A program made the translations under genes and the position numbers. 64,000 nucleotides of DNA, from contig JBBRLL010000002.1 of assembly GCA_038231395.1 (NCBI GenBank), positions 1 to 64,000 of the forward strand. The letters run 5' to 3'. Shown here piece by piece: positions 32,692-41,936 of the stretch. Each line of letters opens with the position of its first letter. The stretch's first letter is position 1. The notes below the pieces were generated by a model. It did not search any database. It was not told the DNA's origin and was given only the letters and a program-made list of their open reading frames with translations. Source of the DNA: Stagnihabitans sp038231395. GTDB lineage: Bacteria; Pseudomonadota; Alphaproteobacteria; Rhodobacterales; Rhodobacteraceae.

Positions 32692-34701
32692 TCAGCGGGC
32701 ATCGGCCTCCAGGTTCAGCCACAGCACTTCGGCCTCGGTCAGGGACAGAGCAGCGCCTGCCATGGTGGAGACGATCTCGCCGGGACTGCGCGGGCCGATC
32801 AGGGCCAGCGACTGAAAGCTTTGGCTCAGCACCCATGCCGTCGCGATGTTGTGCGCGGAGACGCCTTTTTCAGCGGCAAGCGTTTCAGCACGGTGTCGGC
32901 GTTCGGCATTGGCCGGGCTGCCAAAACAGGTTTCCGGCGCAGTGTCAGCGGGCAGGCGGTTGCGCAACGCCTCTGGCAGGAAATAGCCGCGCGCCTGGCT
33001 TGACCACGACAGATGGGCCACGGTGCCTTGGCGGAGGTATGCGAGCGTTTCGGGCGTGTTGGATGTGATGCACCCGGCCCAGACTGGTTTCTCCATCACC
33101 GCGAGGGAGAGGTTGTTGTTGAGGATGCGAAACGGCTCCAACCCATGCTTGGCCGCATAGGCGTTCGCCTCGGCCAGACGAGCAGGCGACCAGTTCGATC
33201 CACCGAAGATGCCGATCTTGCCTGCGGTTTTCAGGGCGTTCAGGGCGTCGATGAATTCGGATACCGGCACGGCGGGGTTGTCGCGGTGCATGATGTAGAT
33301 GGGCACAGACGACAGGCCAAGGCGTTCCAGCGAGATGTCCAGTTGCGTGCCGATCGCGCGGGGTGTGCAGTAGGGGGTGTGCGCGCCTTTGGCGATGACG
33401 ACGATATCTTTGGCGACACCCCGGGCAGCAATCCACTCCCCCAGCACACGCTCATGGTTGCCGCCGCCATAGACAAAGCCGGTGTCAAAGGCGTTGCCGC
33501 CCGCCTCCATCCACGCATCCCAGACGATGGCCCCTTCGGCCACGGTGTTGCGGTTGTCGCAGCCGAGGATGAGTTTGGACACGGGCAGGGTGACGCCGTC
33601 CAGCTTGATTCTGGGCACTTGGGGCAGGCCATTTGGCAGGACGCCGGGCAGGGTGCGATTGGTGGCGGGGGTTTCGGCAAAGGTCTTGTAGCCGACCTCC
33701 GCCCGCCATTTGTCCAGCGTCTCGTTGTTGCCGATGCTGTCGGCGTGACTTGGCGCCGGGGCGGTTGCTTGCAACAGGCCAGCGGCGATGGCTTTTGACA
33801 CATGCTCCGCCTCGAACGCGAACAGCATCCGTGGGTCGCGCAGCACCTCGTCGCGGGTGTCCTTGCCGACGGTGATGTGAAGCGTGGCATCCGAAGGTCC
33901 GGCATTGCGGCCCGGAACCCAAGGGTCGTCGATCACGATCTGGCCCTTCGATCCAGAGATGATCGCACGGTTGTCCATGCTGCGCGCGACCGCCACGGCG
34001 ATCTCGGCAATAAAGCCAGAGGCGAACGTCAACAGGCCGTAGGCTGCGGCATCTACGCCAGTTTCAGCCAGAACGCCGGTGCCTTTGACACTGACCGGGT
34101 TGGCAAAAGGCGCACCAATGGCAGCCCCCGCGATCAGTCGGGCGAGAGAGACGGGATAGCCCCCCACATCCAGAATGCCGCCGCCACCCAATGCCATCTC
34201 GTACAGGCGGGAGCCTTCACGGTAAGGGGCGTTGAACCCGAAATGGGTGCGGATGTGCTGTGGCGTGCCAATCTCACCGGAGGCAATAATCTCCAGCACA
34301 CGGGCAATTTGCGGGTGGCAGCGGTACATGAAGGCTTCCATGAAGAAGCGACCCTGTTGGGCTGCGACTTCGGTCACCGCAATCACCTCGGCGGCGTTCA
34401 TGCCCGCGGGCTTTTCGCACAGCACATGTTTGCCGGCGCGCAATGCCTGAATCGAAAGCTCGGCATGCCAAGGGTGCGGGGTGGAGATATAGATGGCGTC
34501 GACATCCGCGTCAGCCATGATCGCCGCATAAGTCGCATAGCGCTTGTCGGCGGCAATGGCATAAGCGTCACCAAAGGCGTCGCGCCGCGCCTGATCACGG
34601 CCAGCGATGGCCACCAGTTTCCCAGATGTCGATTGCGCCAGACCGTCGGCATAATTATGCGCGATCGAGCCTGGGCCGATGATGCCCCAACGAATGGTCA
34701 T
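32692..34701 (-). CDS. Fusion of a Gfo/Idh/MocA oxidoreductase and an aldo/keto reductase
   Basis: 669 residues. Residues 1 to about 335 are a Gfo/Idh/MocA dehydrogenase: Rossmann WGIIGPGSIAHNYA at 5-18, and the EKP motif at 96-98. Residues about 365-669 are a complete aldo/keto reductase with the expected tetrad (Asp and Tyr in DTGFVYGGG, Lys in VIAKGAH, His in YIMHRD) and a C-terminal NADP-binding IGPRS segment. Both halves look functional, suggesting two redox steps on one sugar or polyol. Gene stands alone, with about 230 and 130 bases either side. Confidence 0.88.
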   Translation of the reverse strand: MTIRWGIIGPGSIAHNYADGLAQSTSGKLVAIAGRDQARRDAFGDAYAIAADKRYATYAAIMADADVDAIYISTPHPWHAELSIQALRAGKHVLCEKPAGMNAAEVIAVTEVAAQQGRFFMEAFMYRCHPQIARVLEIIASGEIGTPQHIRTHFGFNAPYREGSRLYEMALGGGGILDVGGYPVSLARLIAGAAIGAPFANPVSVKGTGVLAETGVDAAAYGLLTFASGFIAEIAVAVARSMDNRAIISGSKGQIVIDDPWVPGRNAGPSDATLHITVGKDTRDEVLRDPRMLFAFEAEHVSKAIAAGLLQATAPAPSHADSIGNNETLDKWRAEVGYKTFAETPATNRTLPGVLPNGLPQVPRIKLDGVTLPVSKLILGCDNRNTVAEGAIVWDAWMEAGGNAFDTGFVYGGGNHERVLGEWIAARGVAKDIVVIAKGAHTPYCTPRAIGTQLDISLERLGLSSVPIYIMHRDNPAVPVSEFIDALNALKTAGKIGIFGGSNWSPARLAEANAYAAKHGLEPFRILNNNLSLAVMEKPVWAGCITSNTPETLAYLRQGTVAHLSWSSQARGYFLPEALRNRLPADTAPETCFGSPANAERRHRAETLAAEKGVSAHNIATAWVLSQSFQSLALIGPRSPGEIVSTMAGAALSLTEAEVLWLNLEADAR

Positions 34702-34795
34702 GAATTCCTCCCTCAGTTGTCCCAGTGGTAGCCGGGGCAGCGGGAGTCTGGAAGTGAAATTTTTAGTAAAATTTTGCTGCGGCGCAGAAGGGGTA

Positions 34796-34816
34796 GGATG
34801 GGCAATCTGCCCATCC
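34796..34816 (-). terminator. Hairpin terminator downstream of ilvE
   Basis: GGATGGGCA and TGCCCATCC are a perfect nine-base inverted repeat with an ATC loop, 12 bases past the ilvE stop. No immediate T-run follows, though AT-rich DNA lies about 20 bases on; termination is likely but not certain. Confidence 0.65.
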
Positions 34817-34827
34817 CTGGGGTCGCT

Positions 34828-35694
34828 TCAGGCGCGGACCAGTTTTTCGTACTCAGTCGAGATGCGCTTGGTCAGGTCGCCCACTTCGAACATATGCTCG
34901 CCGATCTGGCCAACCGGGGTCACCTCCGCCGCAGTGCCGGTCAGCCAGCACTGCTCAAAGCTCGCCAGTTCTTCCGGCAGGATGTGGCGTTCGTGCACGA
35001 CGATCTGCATATCGCGCAACATGCCGATCACGGTCTGTCGGGTGATGCCGTTCAGGAAGGTGTCGGCCATCGGGGTATGGACCTCGCCGTTCTTGACGAA
35101 GAAGATGTTCGCGCCGGTCGCCTCAGCCACATAGCCGCGATAGTCGTACATCATGGCATCCGAGCAGCCCTTGGCCATCGCGGCGTGTTTGGACATGGTG
35201 CAGATCATGTAAAGGCCCGAGGCTTTAGCCGCAGACGGGATGGTTTCCGGCGACGGGCGCTTCCACTTGGAGATGTCAAGTTTCGCGCCCTTCATCTTGG
35301 CGTCGCCGTAATAGGCACCCCAGGTCCAGCAGGCGATGGCCAGGCGGACCGGATTGGCAGAGGCGGCAACCCCCATCTCTTCGCCCGCGCCCCGGAAGGC
35401 GATGGCGCGGACATAGGCGTCGGTCAGGCCGTTGGCGGCGAGGGTCGCAGCCTTGGCCGCGTCAATTTCGGCGGCGGTGTAGGGGATCGGCATGTCAAGC
35501 AGCTCGCCCGACTTCAGCAACCGCTCCGAATGTTCGGTCGATTTGAAGATCTTGCCGTTGTAGCACCGTTCGCCTTCAAACACCGCCGAGGCATAGTGCA
35601 GGGCGTGGGTCAGGATATGCACCTTTGCATCGCGCCACTCTACCAGTTTGCCGTCCATCCAGATGAACCCGTCACGATCGTCATATCCTGCCAT
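34828..35694 (-). CDS. ilvE: Branched-chain amino acid aminotransferase IlvE
   Basis: PLP fold-IV transaminase for valine, leucine and isoleucine. 288 residues from ATG 35694, which has GGAGG six bases upstream; the longer frame to 35766 adds residues not seen in the family. Motifs: HALHYASAVFEGERCYNGKIF, PLP-site segment PSAAKASGLYM and EATGANIFFVKNG. Divergent from petP-petR further right is a common neighbourhood in Rhodobacterales. Confidence 0.95.
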   Translation of the reverse strand: MAGYDDRDGFIWMDGKLVEWRDAKVHILTHALHYASAVFEGERCYNGKIFKSTEHSERLLKSGELLDMPIPYTAAEIDAAKAATLAANGLTDAYVRAIAFRGAGEEMGVAASANPVRLAIACWTWGAYYGDAKMKGAKLDISKWKRPSPETIPSAAKASGLYMICTMSKHAAMAKGCSDAMMYDYRGYVAEATGANIFFVKNGEVHTPMADTFLNGITRQTVIGMLRDMQIVVHERHILPEELASFEQCWLTGTAAEVTPVGQIGEHMFEVGDLTKRISTEYEKLVRA

Positions 35695-35806
35695 CTTGGC
35701 CTCCATCTTTGCGAATGTTGCGCCTGTTAGGTCCACTTCGGACATAATATTGCGCGAAATCTGCAAAGCGTTAGCAATTCACGCATGGAAAGTCAACAAC
35801 GCTGAC

Positions 35807-36240
35807 TTATATTTCCGCTGGTGCCGAGGCACGCAAAAGCCGGGCAAAACACACAAAGCCGCAAAGCAGCAGCAGATGGATGGCGGTGTTGGGCAGGAAC
35901 GCCGCCACCGATCCAAAAGCGCCAGAGGCATAGGCCAGCGGGTCTACGGGCAAAAGCAGCAGTTGCAGCGCGGTCCCGCCCCAAAGCACCGCCCGCATTG
36001 TCGGGCTGTCGGGATGTCGGGCTGTCGGGATGTCGGGCTGTCGGGATGTCTGCGCACCAGCAGGGTCTGAATACCGACGGCAATCAGCAATACCCCCGCT
36101 GTGCGCGCCATCACCAGCGCCGCCGGATCGGGCACGGCGGCTTTCAGGCCATGCAACAAAAAACCGGGGACGAGGGCAGCGATCAGACCGATGGCCAAAG
36201 CAACGGTGGCGGCGATGGTCAGAACCGTTTTGCGGGTCAT
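35807..36240 (-). pseudogene. Small four-helix membrane protein gene put out of frame by a 16-bp repeat
   Basis: From ATG 36240 the protein begins MTRKTVLTIAATVALAIG and has two hydrophobic helices as far as VRRHPDSPT. The matching C-terminal half (MRAVLWGGTALQLLLLPVDP..., two more helices) lies in another frame ending at 35807. The junction is the tandem repeat at 36001-36050. With one 16-bp unit the frame would be continuous; three units add 32 bases and break it, and as written frame 1 ends soon after the repeat. Downstream of, and four bases from, the tetR-type gene. Could be phase-variable rather than dead. Confidence 0.75.
36001..36050. repeat. Tandem repeat, three 16-bp units (six 8-bp half units)
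   Basis: TCGGGCTG and TCGGGATG alternate three times from 36001 to 36048, plus two extra bases. The unit length is not a multiple of three, so copy number sets the reading frame of the small membrane protein on the minus strand: one or four units are in frame, two or three are not. Confidence 0.95.
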
Positions 36241-36243
36241 GGG

Positions 36244-36837
36244 TCACCTTTCATCTGCACACAGAGTTTTGATGGCAAAGCGCAGGGCGGCGGCCGTATC
36301 TGCCGGGTCACCCCCGGTGCGGCGGTCGGCAGCCAGTCCGTTCATCAGGCTGTAAATATAGGCGGCAAGCACCTGTGCCGACGTGCCGCCCGACAGACCG
36401 GATCGCGCGCCGCCCGCCACCAGCCGGACCAGAGCCGCCCGCGTTTGCGCGGCCCCTTCGGTCACCGCAGACCGGATGTCGGGATCGGCCATGTGCGGCG
36501 TGTAGGCGGTGATGACCAGCAAACAGGCCCCCGGACCGCGCGTCGTTTGCACCATCAAGGTCGCTTCGATGAAGTCGTGCAGAACCTCCGCCACCGTTCG
36601 GGGCGGTTCGGGCGGCTCCAACAGCCGCAATCCTTCGGTCACATGGGCACGGTAGCGGGCCAATGCCGCCAGAAACGCCCCGCGTTTGTCGCCAAACTGG
36701 TTGTAGAACGTCTGCCGGTTCACCCCGCAGGCCATCACCAGATCGGATATGGCACAGCCGTCATACCCCAACTGCCAAAATGTCGCCAAAGCGCGGTCGG
36801 TCAGGTCTTCCGGATCATAGTTGCGGGGGCGGGCCAT
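36244..36837 (-). CDS. TetR/AcrR family transcriptional regulator
   Basis: 197 residues from ATG 36837 (the TTG at 36852 only extends an unlikely leader). Helix-turn-helix in ISDLVMACGVNRQTFYNQFGDKRGAF, near residues 30-55, preceded by the ATFWQLGYDG segment typical of this family; C-terminal helical ligand domain. Four bases separate it from the frameshifted membrane gene, which it presumably controls in one operon. Ligand unknown. Confidence 0.85.
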   Translation of the reverse strand: MARPRNYDPEDLTDRALATFWQLGYDGCAISDLVMACGVNRQTFYNQFGDKRGAFLAALARYRAHVTEGLRLLEPPEPPRTVAEVLHDFIEATLMVQTTRGPGACLLVITAYTPHMADPDIRSAVTEGAAQTRAALVRLVAGGARSGLSGGTSAQVLAAYIYSLMNGLAADRRTGGDPADTAAALRFAIKTLCADER

Positions 36838-36966
36838 GGCTTGCGATGCCAATTATGGAACGATGAGTCCAGAACCATTCCGCCGCATCCGACAATGGCG
36901 CTTGGAAAGTCAACATGACTGTCCTAAAATTACGCTGTCGCTGTGGTGCGGCGCGGAGGACATGCG

Positions 36967-37476
36967 ATGGCCGAAGGCGGCAGCGTGGCGGCGGGGGGCG
37001 AGAGCCTGCTGTTTCTGACCGACGAACAGTTGCGCAAAGGGATCGAGGCGATGTTCTTTGCCTATCGCGGCTTTACCGCCGATCCGGACCGGATTCTGGA
37101 GGGGATGGATTATGGCCGCGCGCATCATCGGGCGATCCATTTCATAAACCGCTCTCCGGGTTTGACTGTCTCGAACCTGCTGACCATTCTGGGCGTGACC
37201 AAGCAAAGCCTGAACCGGGTGCTGCGGACCTTGTTTGACGACGGGCTGGTAGAGGCGCGGGTTGGCAAGACCGACAAGCGTGAACGCCGTCTGCACCTGA
37301 CGGAAAAGGGTGCGGCTTTGGAGCGGACCCTGTCTGACGCCCAACGCGCCCGGATGCGCGCCGCCTTTCGCGCTGCCGGTCCGCAGGCGGTGCAGGGTTT
37401 TCGCACCGTGCTGGAAGCGATGATGGACCCGGAGATGCGACGGCAGTACCTTGGTCAGAAGGAGGACGCCTCATGA
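36967..37476 (+). CDS. petP: PetP-like MarR family regulator
   Basis: 169-residue winged-helix protein: HHRAIHFINRSPGLTVSNLLTILGVTKQSLNRVLRTLFDDGLVEARVG is the DNA-binding core and KRERRLHLTEKG the wing. GGAGGA six bases before ATG 36967 favours it over GTG 36943. It overlaps the next gene, an OmpR-type response regulator, by four bases; this pair corresponds to petP-petR of Rhodobacter capsulatus, needed there for cytochrome bc1 synthesis. The name rests on order and family. Confidence 0.8.
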   Translation: MAEGGSVAAGGESLLFLTDEQLRKGIEAMFFAYRGFTADPDRILEGMDYGRAHHRAIHFINRSPGLTVSNLLTILGVTKQSLNRVLRTLFDDGLVEARVGKTDKRERRLHLTEKGAALERTLSDAQRARMRAAFRAAGPQAVQGFRTVLEAMMDPEMRRQYLGQKEDAS

Positions 37477-38174
37477 CCGATCTGCAAGCCCATCTGTTGA
37501 TCATCGACGACGACGAACGCATCAGGGGCCTGTTGCAGAAATTCCTTGTCCGCAGCGGCTATCTGGTCACGAACGCCCGCGATGCAGCGCAAGCCCGTCG
37601 GCTGATGGCAGGGCTGGAGTTTGACTTGCTGGTGGTTGACGTCATGATGCCCGGCGAAGACGGCGTCAGCTTTACCCGCGATATTCGCAAGCTGAAGGCT
37701 GTGCCGGTCCTGTTGCTGACCGCGCGGGGCGAAACGGCCAACCGGATCGAAGGGCTGGAGGCCGGGGCGGACGACTACCTTGTCAAACCGTTTGAGCCGA
37801 AAGAGCTTTTGCTGCGGATCAATGCCATTCTGCGCCGGGTGCCGCAGGTGCGGCCTGCCGATGTGGTGCCAAAACACCTGAACCTTGGTGCCGTCCGCTA
37901 TGATCCTGATCGAGGAGAGTTGTGGCGCGGTGCCGATCTGATCCGCCTGACCGCGACCGAAGCGCAGCTGATGCGGATATTTGCCGCTGCCCCCGGGATT
38001 GCCGTTCCGCGCGACAAGCTGACCGGTGACCTGCCCCGCGATGGCAGCGATGGCCAGGAACGCGCGGTTGATGTCCAGATCACCCGCCTGCGCCGCAAGA
38101 TAGAAGATGACCCGCGCCAGCCGCGCTATCTGCAAACCGTGCGCGGAGAAGGATATATGTTGCAGCCGGATTGA
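37473..38174 (+). CDS. petR: PetR-like OmpR family response regulator
   Basis: 233 residues: receiver with acidic pocket LIIDDDER and phospho-acceptor aspartate in LLVVDVMMPGEDG, signalling lysine in DDYLVKPFEPKELL, then a winged-helix DNA-binding domain ending RRKIEDDPRQPRYLQTVRGEGYML. Starts inside the petP stop (ATGA). No histidine kinase gene is next to it, as reported for petPR. The cytochrome bc1 genes are not in this window. Confidence 0.85.
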   Translation: MTDLQAHLLIIDDDERIRGLLQKFLVRSGYLVTNARDAAQARRLMAGLEFDLLVVDVMMPGEDGVSFTRDIRKLKAVPVLLLTARGETANRIEGLEAGADDYLVKPFEPKELLLRINAILRRVPQVRPADVVPKHLNLGAVRYDPDRGELWRGADLIRLTATEAQLMRIFAAAPGIAVPRDKLTGDLPRDGSDGQERAVDVQITRLRRKIEDDPRQPRYLQTVRGEGYMLQPD

Positions 38175-38344
38175 CGTTTCAATCGCGGTTCGGATGGCCT
38201 GCAGCCGCAGGGATTTTCGCTCCCTGACTCTCCCGGGCGAAATTTATCAGCGCGCGAAATAGCACGGCGCTGGCTCAGCCGCTCTGGACTTCGCGGGCTT
38301 TGACGCAGCATGGTCGGCAGGCACCCCAAGACCCCGAGGACACC

Positions 38345-41300
38345 ATGCCAAGCTACCTGAACCTTGAAATGCGCCTGCGCCGGATGGCCAAACGTCTGGA
38401 CGAATTGCAACAATGGGTGGCCCGCGAGACGGTGGCTCTGGACGGCTGGACGCTTGCGGGCGTGCCGTTGGCCAAGGGAACCCGGTGGCAGGACGAGGGC
38501 GCTCCGCTGGCCTTCGCGCATGGCACGATTTCTGTGCCGGATCATTGGCCATTGAACGAGGTGCGGTTGCATTTGTGGCTCGGGGGTGAGGGGCTGGTGA
38601 GGTTGATCGGGCAGACGACCAACAGCTTCGGCCTTAATCCGCCCCACATGGATTTTCGGGTTACCGAGCCATCGTTCCGTATCGAAGCGGAGTGTGTGGC
38701 GCGGCTGGAACAGGGTGTGCCGAACCGCGACGCCGCATTGGGGCGGACCGAACTGGTTTGGGTTGAACAAGACCTTTCCGACTTCATCATGATGCTGCGT
38801 CAGGTGGTGGAGATGGTGCGCACTTTGGGCGGTCATGAGGTGGAGGGTTGGCCGGTGCCGGAGTGGTTCCCGCGCAGGCCGCATCCCGACCATTCCGACC
38901 CGCACGCGGTTTGCGCTCCGATGATTGATCTGGCGGAGGCCGCGTTTCACCTGCTGGACTGGCCGACCGAAACCGCCGCCTATTTGCGTAGGGTTTCGAC
39001 CACCGACGAAACCCTGTCAATCTGGAAGCTGCCGGAGTTTCAGGCGGCTGCTGAACCGCTGTCGGAGAAGGCTCGCGCCTCGGTCGTGGCGGCGCGCGAC
39101 CATTTGCGCGCAGGCCTGCAAACCTTGCAAACCCGTTTCCCGCCGCAGGGCGCAATTGCCCTGACCGGACACGCGCATATCGACCTTGCGTGGCTGTGGC
39201 CCATGACGGAAACCCGGCGCAAGGGCGTGCGGACCTTCCACACCGTCCTGCAACTGATGAACCAGTATCCAGAGTTCCGCTTCAACCACTCCACCGCGCA
39301 ACTTTATGACTTTGTGGGCAAGGATGACCCCGCACTTCTGGCCGCCATCACCGAAAAGGTGGCGCAGGGTCAGTGGGAGCCTTTGGGCGGCATGTGGGTG
39401 GAACCGGACACCAACATGCCCTGTGGCGAGTCGCTGATCCGGCAGTTGCTGTACGGCATCCGGTATTTTGACAAGCAGTTTGGCCGCGATAAACGCTCGA
39501 CGGTGTGCTGGTTGCCCGACACGTTCGGCTTCTCTCCGGTGCTGCCGCAGGTGTTGAAGGGCGCGGGTATAACGGCGGTTTTTACCATCAAGTCCAACTG
39601 GTCGGAAATGCACAAGCTGCCGCATGACCTGTTTGCCTGGGTTGGGCTGGACGGGTCCGAAGTGACGATGCACACCTTCGAGAACCCGGCCAACGGCTAT
39701 AACGCTGAACTTGGGCCAAGGGCGGCATTGGGCACCTGGGCGAATTATCAGGACAAGGCGCTCATCGGCGAGTCGCTCTTGTGCTACGGCCATGGCGATG
39801 GCGGCGGCGGCCCGACCGAAGACCACGTGCTGCGCGCCCGGCAGATGGCCGACTTTCCGTTGGTGCCAAAACAGGCGCATGTCAACGTCAGCGACTGGTT
39901 CCGCAGCATTGACGGGCGGCTGAATGGGCCGTTGCCGAAATGGGTGGGTGAGATTTATCTGGAATACCACCGCGGCACGCTGACCACACAAGGCCGCACC
40001 AAATTTCTGCACCGCCGGGCAGAGCGGGCTTTGGTGAGCGCGGAAATTCTGGGGTCCATGGTGGCGTTGCAGGGTGGTGCGATGCCTGCTTCGCTGGAGA
40101 CGGACTGGCAGGTCCTGTTGCGCAACGAATTCCACGACATTTTGCCGGGATCGTCGATCCGCGAGGTTTATGAGGTGGCCGAGGCAGAGCTTGCACAAGT
40201 GATCGCGGCCGGTCGGGTTCGGCAGGACGCGGCGCTGGCGGTGCTTGCGAAAGGCATGGTCGGGCCGGATGATGGGCTTGTGGTGGTCAATCCGGACCTG
40301 TCGCCGCGCCCGTTGCGACTGGTGTCAGAGGTGCCGCTGCCGGGGTCACAGGCGGTTGAGGGTGGCCATGTTCTCAGCGCGCCGCAGGTGGTTTCGGGCT
40401 TGTCAGTGACAGCGCGGGTGACGCTGGATGCGCCGGGGCCACTGACCGTTTCCGCCAACGGGTTGGAGAATGCTTTCGTCCGGGTCACCGTGGCCGAGGA
40501 TGGCACCCTGTCCAGCGTGATCGACAAACGCACCGGGCGGGAATGTCTGGCGGGGCGCGGCAACCAGATCTGGGCCTATGTCGACAAACCCCGTTACTTT
40601 GACGCCTGGGACATCGAAGAGGATTACACGGCCTCCGGTCAGGAACTGCTGGCCGACGCGGTTGAGGTGACCGAAGCGGGCCCGCACCGTGCCGCGTTGC
40701 GCATCACCCGCCATTTTGGCGCCAGCACCATCGTGCAACAACTGCGGCTGTGGTCAAACTCGCCCCGCGTGGAGTTTCACACAGAACTGGACTGGCACGA
40801 TCGCCGGGTTCTTTTGAAAACCCGCTTCCCGCTGGCGGTCAAGGCCGATCAGGCGCTGTTTGAGTGCGCTTGCGGCGTGATCTCTCGTCCGACCCATCGC
40901 AACACGCCTTGGGATGTGACGAAATTCGAGGTTGCCGCCCACCGCTTTGCTCTATTGGCAGAACGCAGCTTTGGTGTGGCACTGCTGAACGATGGCAAAT
41001 ACGGCCACCACGCCTTGGGCAACGAATTGGGGATCAGCCTTCTGCGCTCGCCAGTCTTCCCGGACGTGCTGGCAGATGAGGGCAAGCAGGCGTTCACCTA
41101 TGCGCTGCTGCCCTTTGCGGGTGACTGGCTGGACGGCGGCGTTCTTGCCGAGGCGCAGGATCTGAACGAACCGCTGTTTGCGGTTTCAGCCAAGGTCACG
41201 CAGGGTATCTGGCAAGCGGCGGCCGTCGAGGGGCCATTGGCGCTGTCGGCGCTGAAGCCTGCCGAGGATGGCGACGCTTTGGTACTGCGGCTGTATGAAC

Positions 41301-41470
41301 CGGCTGGCGGCACCGTCCGGCCCCTCGTGCGGCCCGCGACAGGTTGGCGCTTGGATGGCACAGTGAACCTGCTGGAGGAGCCTTTGGATGTCCCGGGTGA
41401 ACCTTCTGCCGATTCTGTGGAAACCATGGGCCCGTTTGCGATCAGAAGCCTGAAACTCAGCCGCGGCTAG
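38345..41470 (+). CDS. GH38 alpha-mannosidase
   Basis: Large cytoplasmic-looking glycosidase (1041 residues, no signal peptide) of family 38. Zinc/catalytic segments: TGHAHIDLAWLWPMTETRRK near residue 275, the nucleophile aspartate region CWLPDTFGFSPVLPQVLKGAG near 385, and FHDILPGSSIREVYE near 600, followed by the beta-rich C-terminal domains. Start ATG 38345 has GAGGACACC upstream; TTG 38300 is less likely. Stands alone; substrate may be mannosides from eukaryotic debris, an inference. Confidence 0.93.
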   Translation: MPSYLNLEMRLRRMAKRLDELQQWVARETVALDGWTLAGVPLAKGTRWQDEGAPLAFAHGTISVPDHWPLNEVRLHLWLGGEGLVRLIGQTTNSFGLNPPHMDFRVTEPSFRIEAECVARLEQGVPNRDAALGRTELVWVEQDLSDFIMMLRQVVEMVRTLGGHEVEGWPVPEWFPRRPHPDHSDPHAVCAPMIDLAEAAFHLLDWPTETAAYLRRVSTTDETLSIWKLPEFQAAAEPLSEKARASVVAARDHLRAGLQTLQTRFPPQGAIALTGHAHIDLAWLWPMTETRRKGVRTFHTVLQLMNQYPEFRFNHSTAQLYDFVGKDDPALLAAITEKVAQGQWEPLGGMWVEPDTNMPCGESLIRQLLYGIRYFDKQFGRDKRSTVCWLPDTFGFSPVLPQVLKGAGITAVFTIKSNWSEMHKLPHDLFAWVGLDGSEVTMHTFENPANGYNAELGPRAALGTWANYQDKALIGESLLCYGHGDGGGGPTEDHVLRARQMADFPLVPKQAHVNVSDWFRSIDGRLNGPLPKWVGEIYLEYHRGTLTTQGRTKFLHRRAERALVSAEILGSMVALQGGAMPASLETDWQVLLRNEFHDILPGSSIREVYEVAEAELAQVIAAGRVRQDAALAVLAKGMVGPDDGLVVVNPDLSPRPLRLVSEVPLPGSQAVEGGHVLSAPQVVSGLSVTARVTLDAPGPLTVSANGLENAFVRVTVAEDGTLSSVIDKRTGRECLAGRGNQIWAYVDKPRYFDAWDIEEDYTASGQELLADAVEVTEAGPHRAALRITRHFGASTIVQQLRLWSNSPRVEFHTELDWHDRRVLLKTRFPLAVKADQALFECACGVISRPTHRNTPWDVTKFEVAAHRFALLAERSFGVALLNDGKYGHHALGNELGISLLRSPVFPDVLADEGKQAFTYALLPFAGDWLDGGVLAEAQDLNEPLFAVSAKVTQGIWQAAAVEGPLALSALKPAEDGDALVLRLYEPAGGTVRPLVRPATGWRLDGTVNLLEEPLDVPGEPSADSVETMGPFAIRSLKLSRG

Positions 41471-41648
41471 GTATATCTTCGTCTTTTAGCCAATTACACG
41501 GCGCCCCGGCGGTCTAAAAGGGCCTATCCGGGCCGTCGTCCATTTCAGCGAAACCAATTCTTAAGCGCATCTGGTTACCGATAAGAGGTCCGCGAAAAAA
41601 CGGGCCCTCGATCGCATGCGACATTCGCGGATTTCAAGAAAGATGCCC

Positions 41649-41936
41649 ATGGCGGAGAACTGGAAGATTTTCGAACCACCGGACCGGATGAGCATTGGCC
41701 CGTCCGAGCCGCTGATGGCCTTTCTGAGGGACAGCAATGGTTCGTCTGTGCGCGTGTCGATGCGCAATCAGGGCCGCCCCGATTCGCGCGTCATTCAGGT
41801 TCTGCTGTCGGCGTCCCGCGACTGGAAGGGGCGTGGTCTGGAATTTGACGTGTCAGACCTGCCACCGCGACTGGTTCAGGATTTTGACCGCTTGGGGCTG
41901 ACGACTGAAAACACCGGTTGGAGTGGATTGAAATGA
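41649..41936 (+). CDS. STAS-like small protein heading the chemotaxis operon
   Basis: 95 residues from ATG 41649 (ATG 41643 is two codons earlier). The C-terminal half, RVIQVLLSASRDWKGRGLEFDVSDLPPRLVQDFDRLGL, reads like the end of a STAS domain (anti-anti-sigma/phosphate-site fold). Equivalent small proteins precede cheY-cheA in many alphaproteobacterial che operons. Its stop overlaps the cheY ATG (ATGA). Role in chemotaxis unknown. Confidence 0.75.
   Translation: MAENWKIFEPPDRMSIGPSEPLMAFLRDSNGSSVRVSMRNQGRPDSRVIQVLLSASRDWKGRGLEFDVSDLPPRLVQDFDRLGLTTENTGWSGLK

Noticed and set aside
35821..36918. 365-codon plus-strand frame across the 16-bp repeat and the tetR gene
   Set aside because: Antisense to a clear TetR protein; the open frame is a by-product of GC content.
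38211..38243. Hairpin TTTCGC/GCGAAA after petR as a terminator
   Set aside because: Six-base stem with a long loop and no clear T-run; too weak to annotate.
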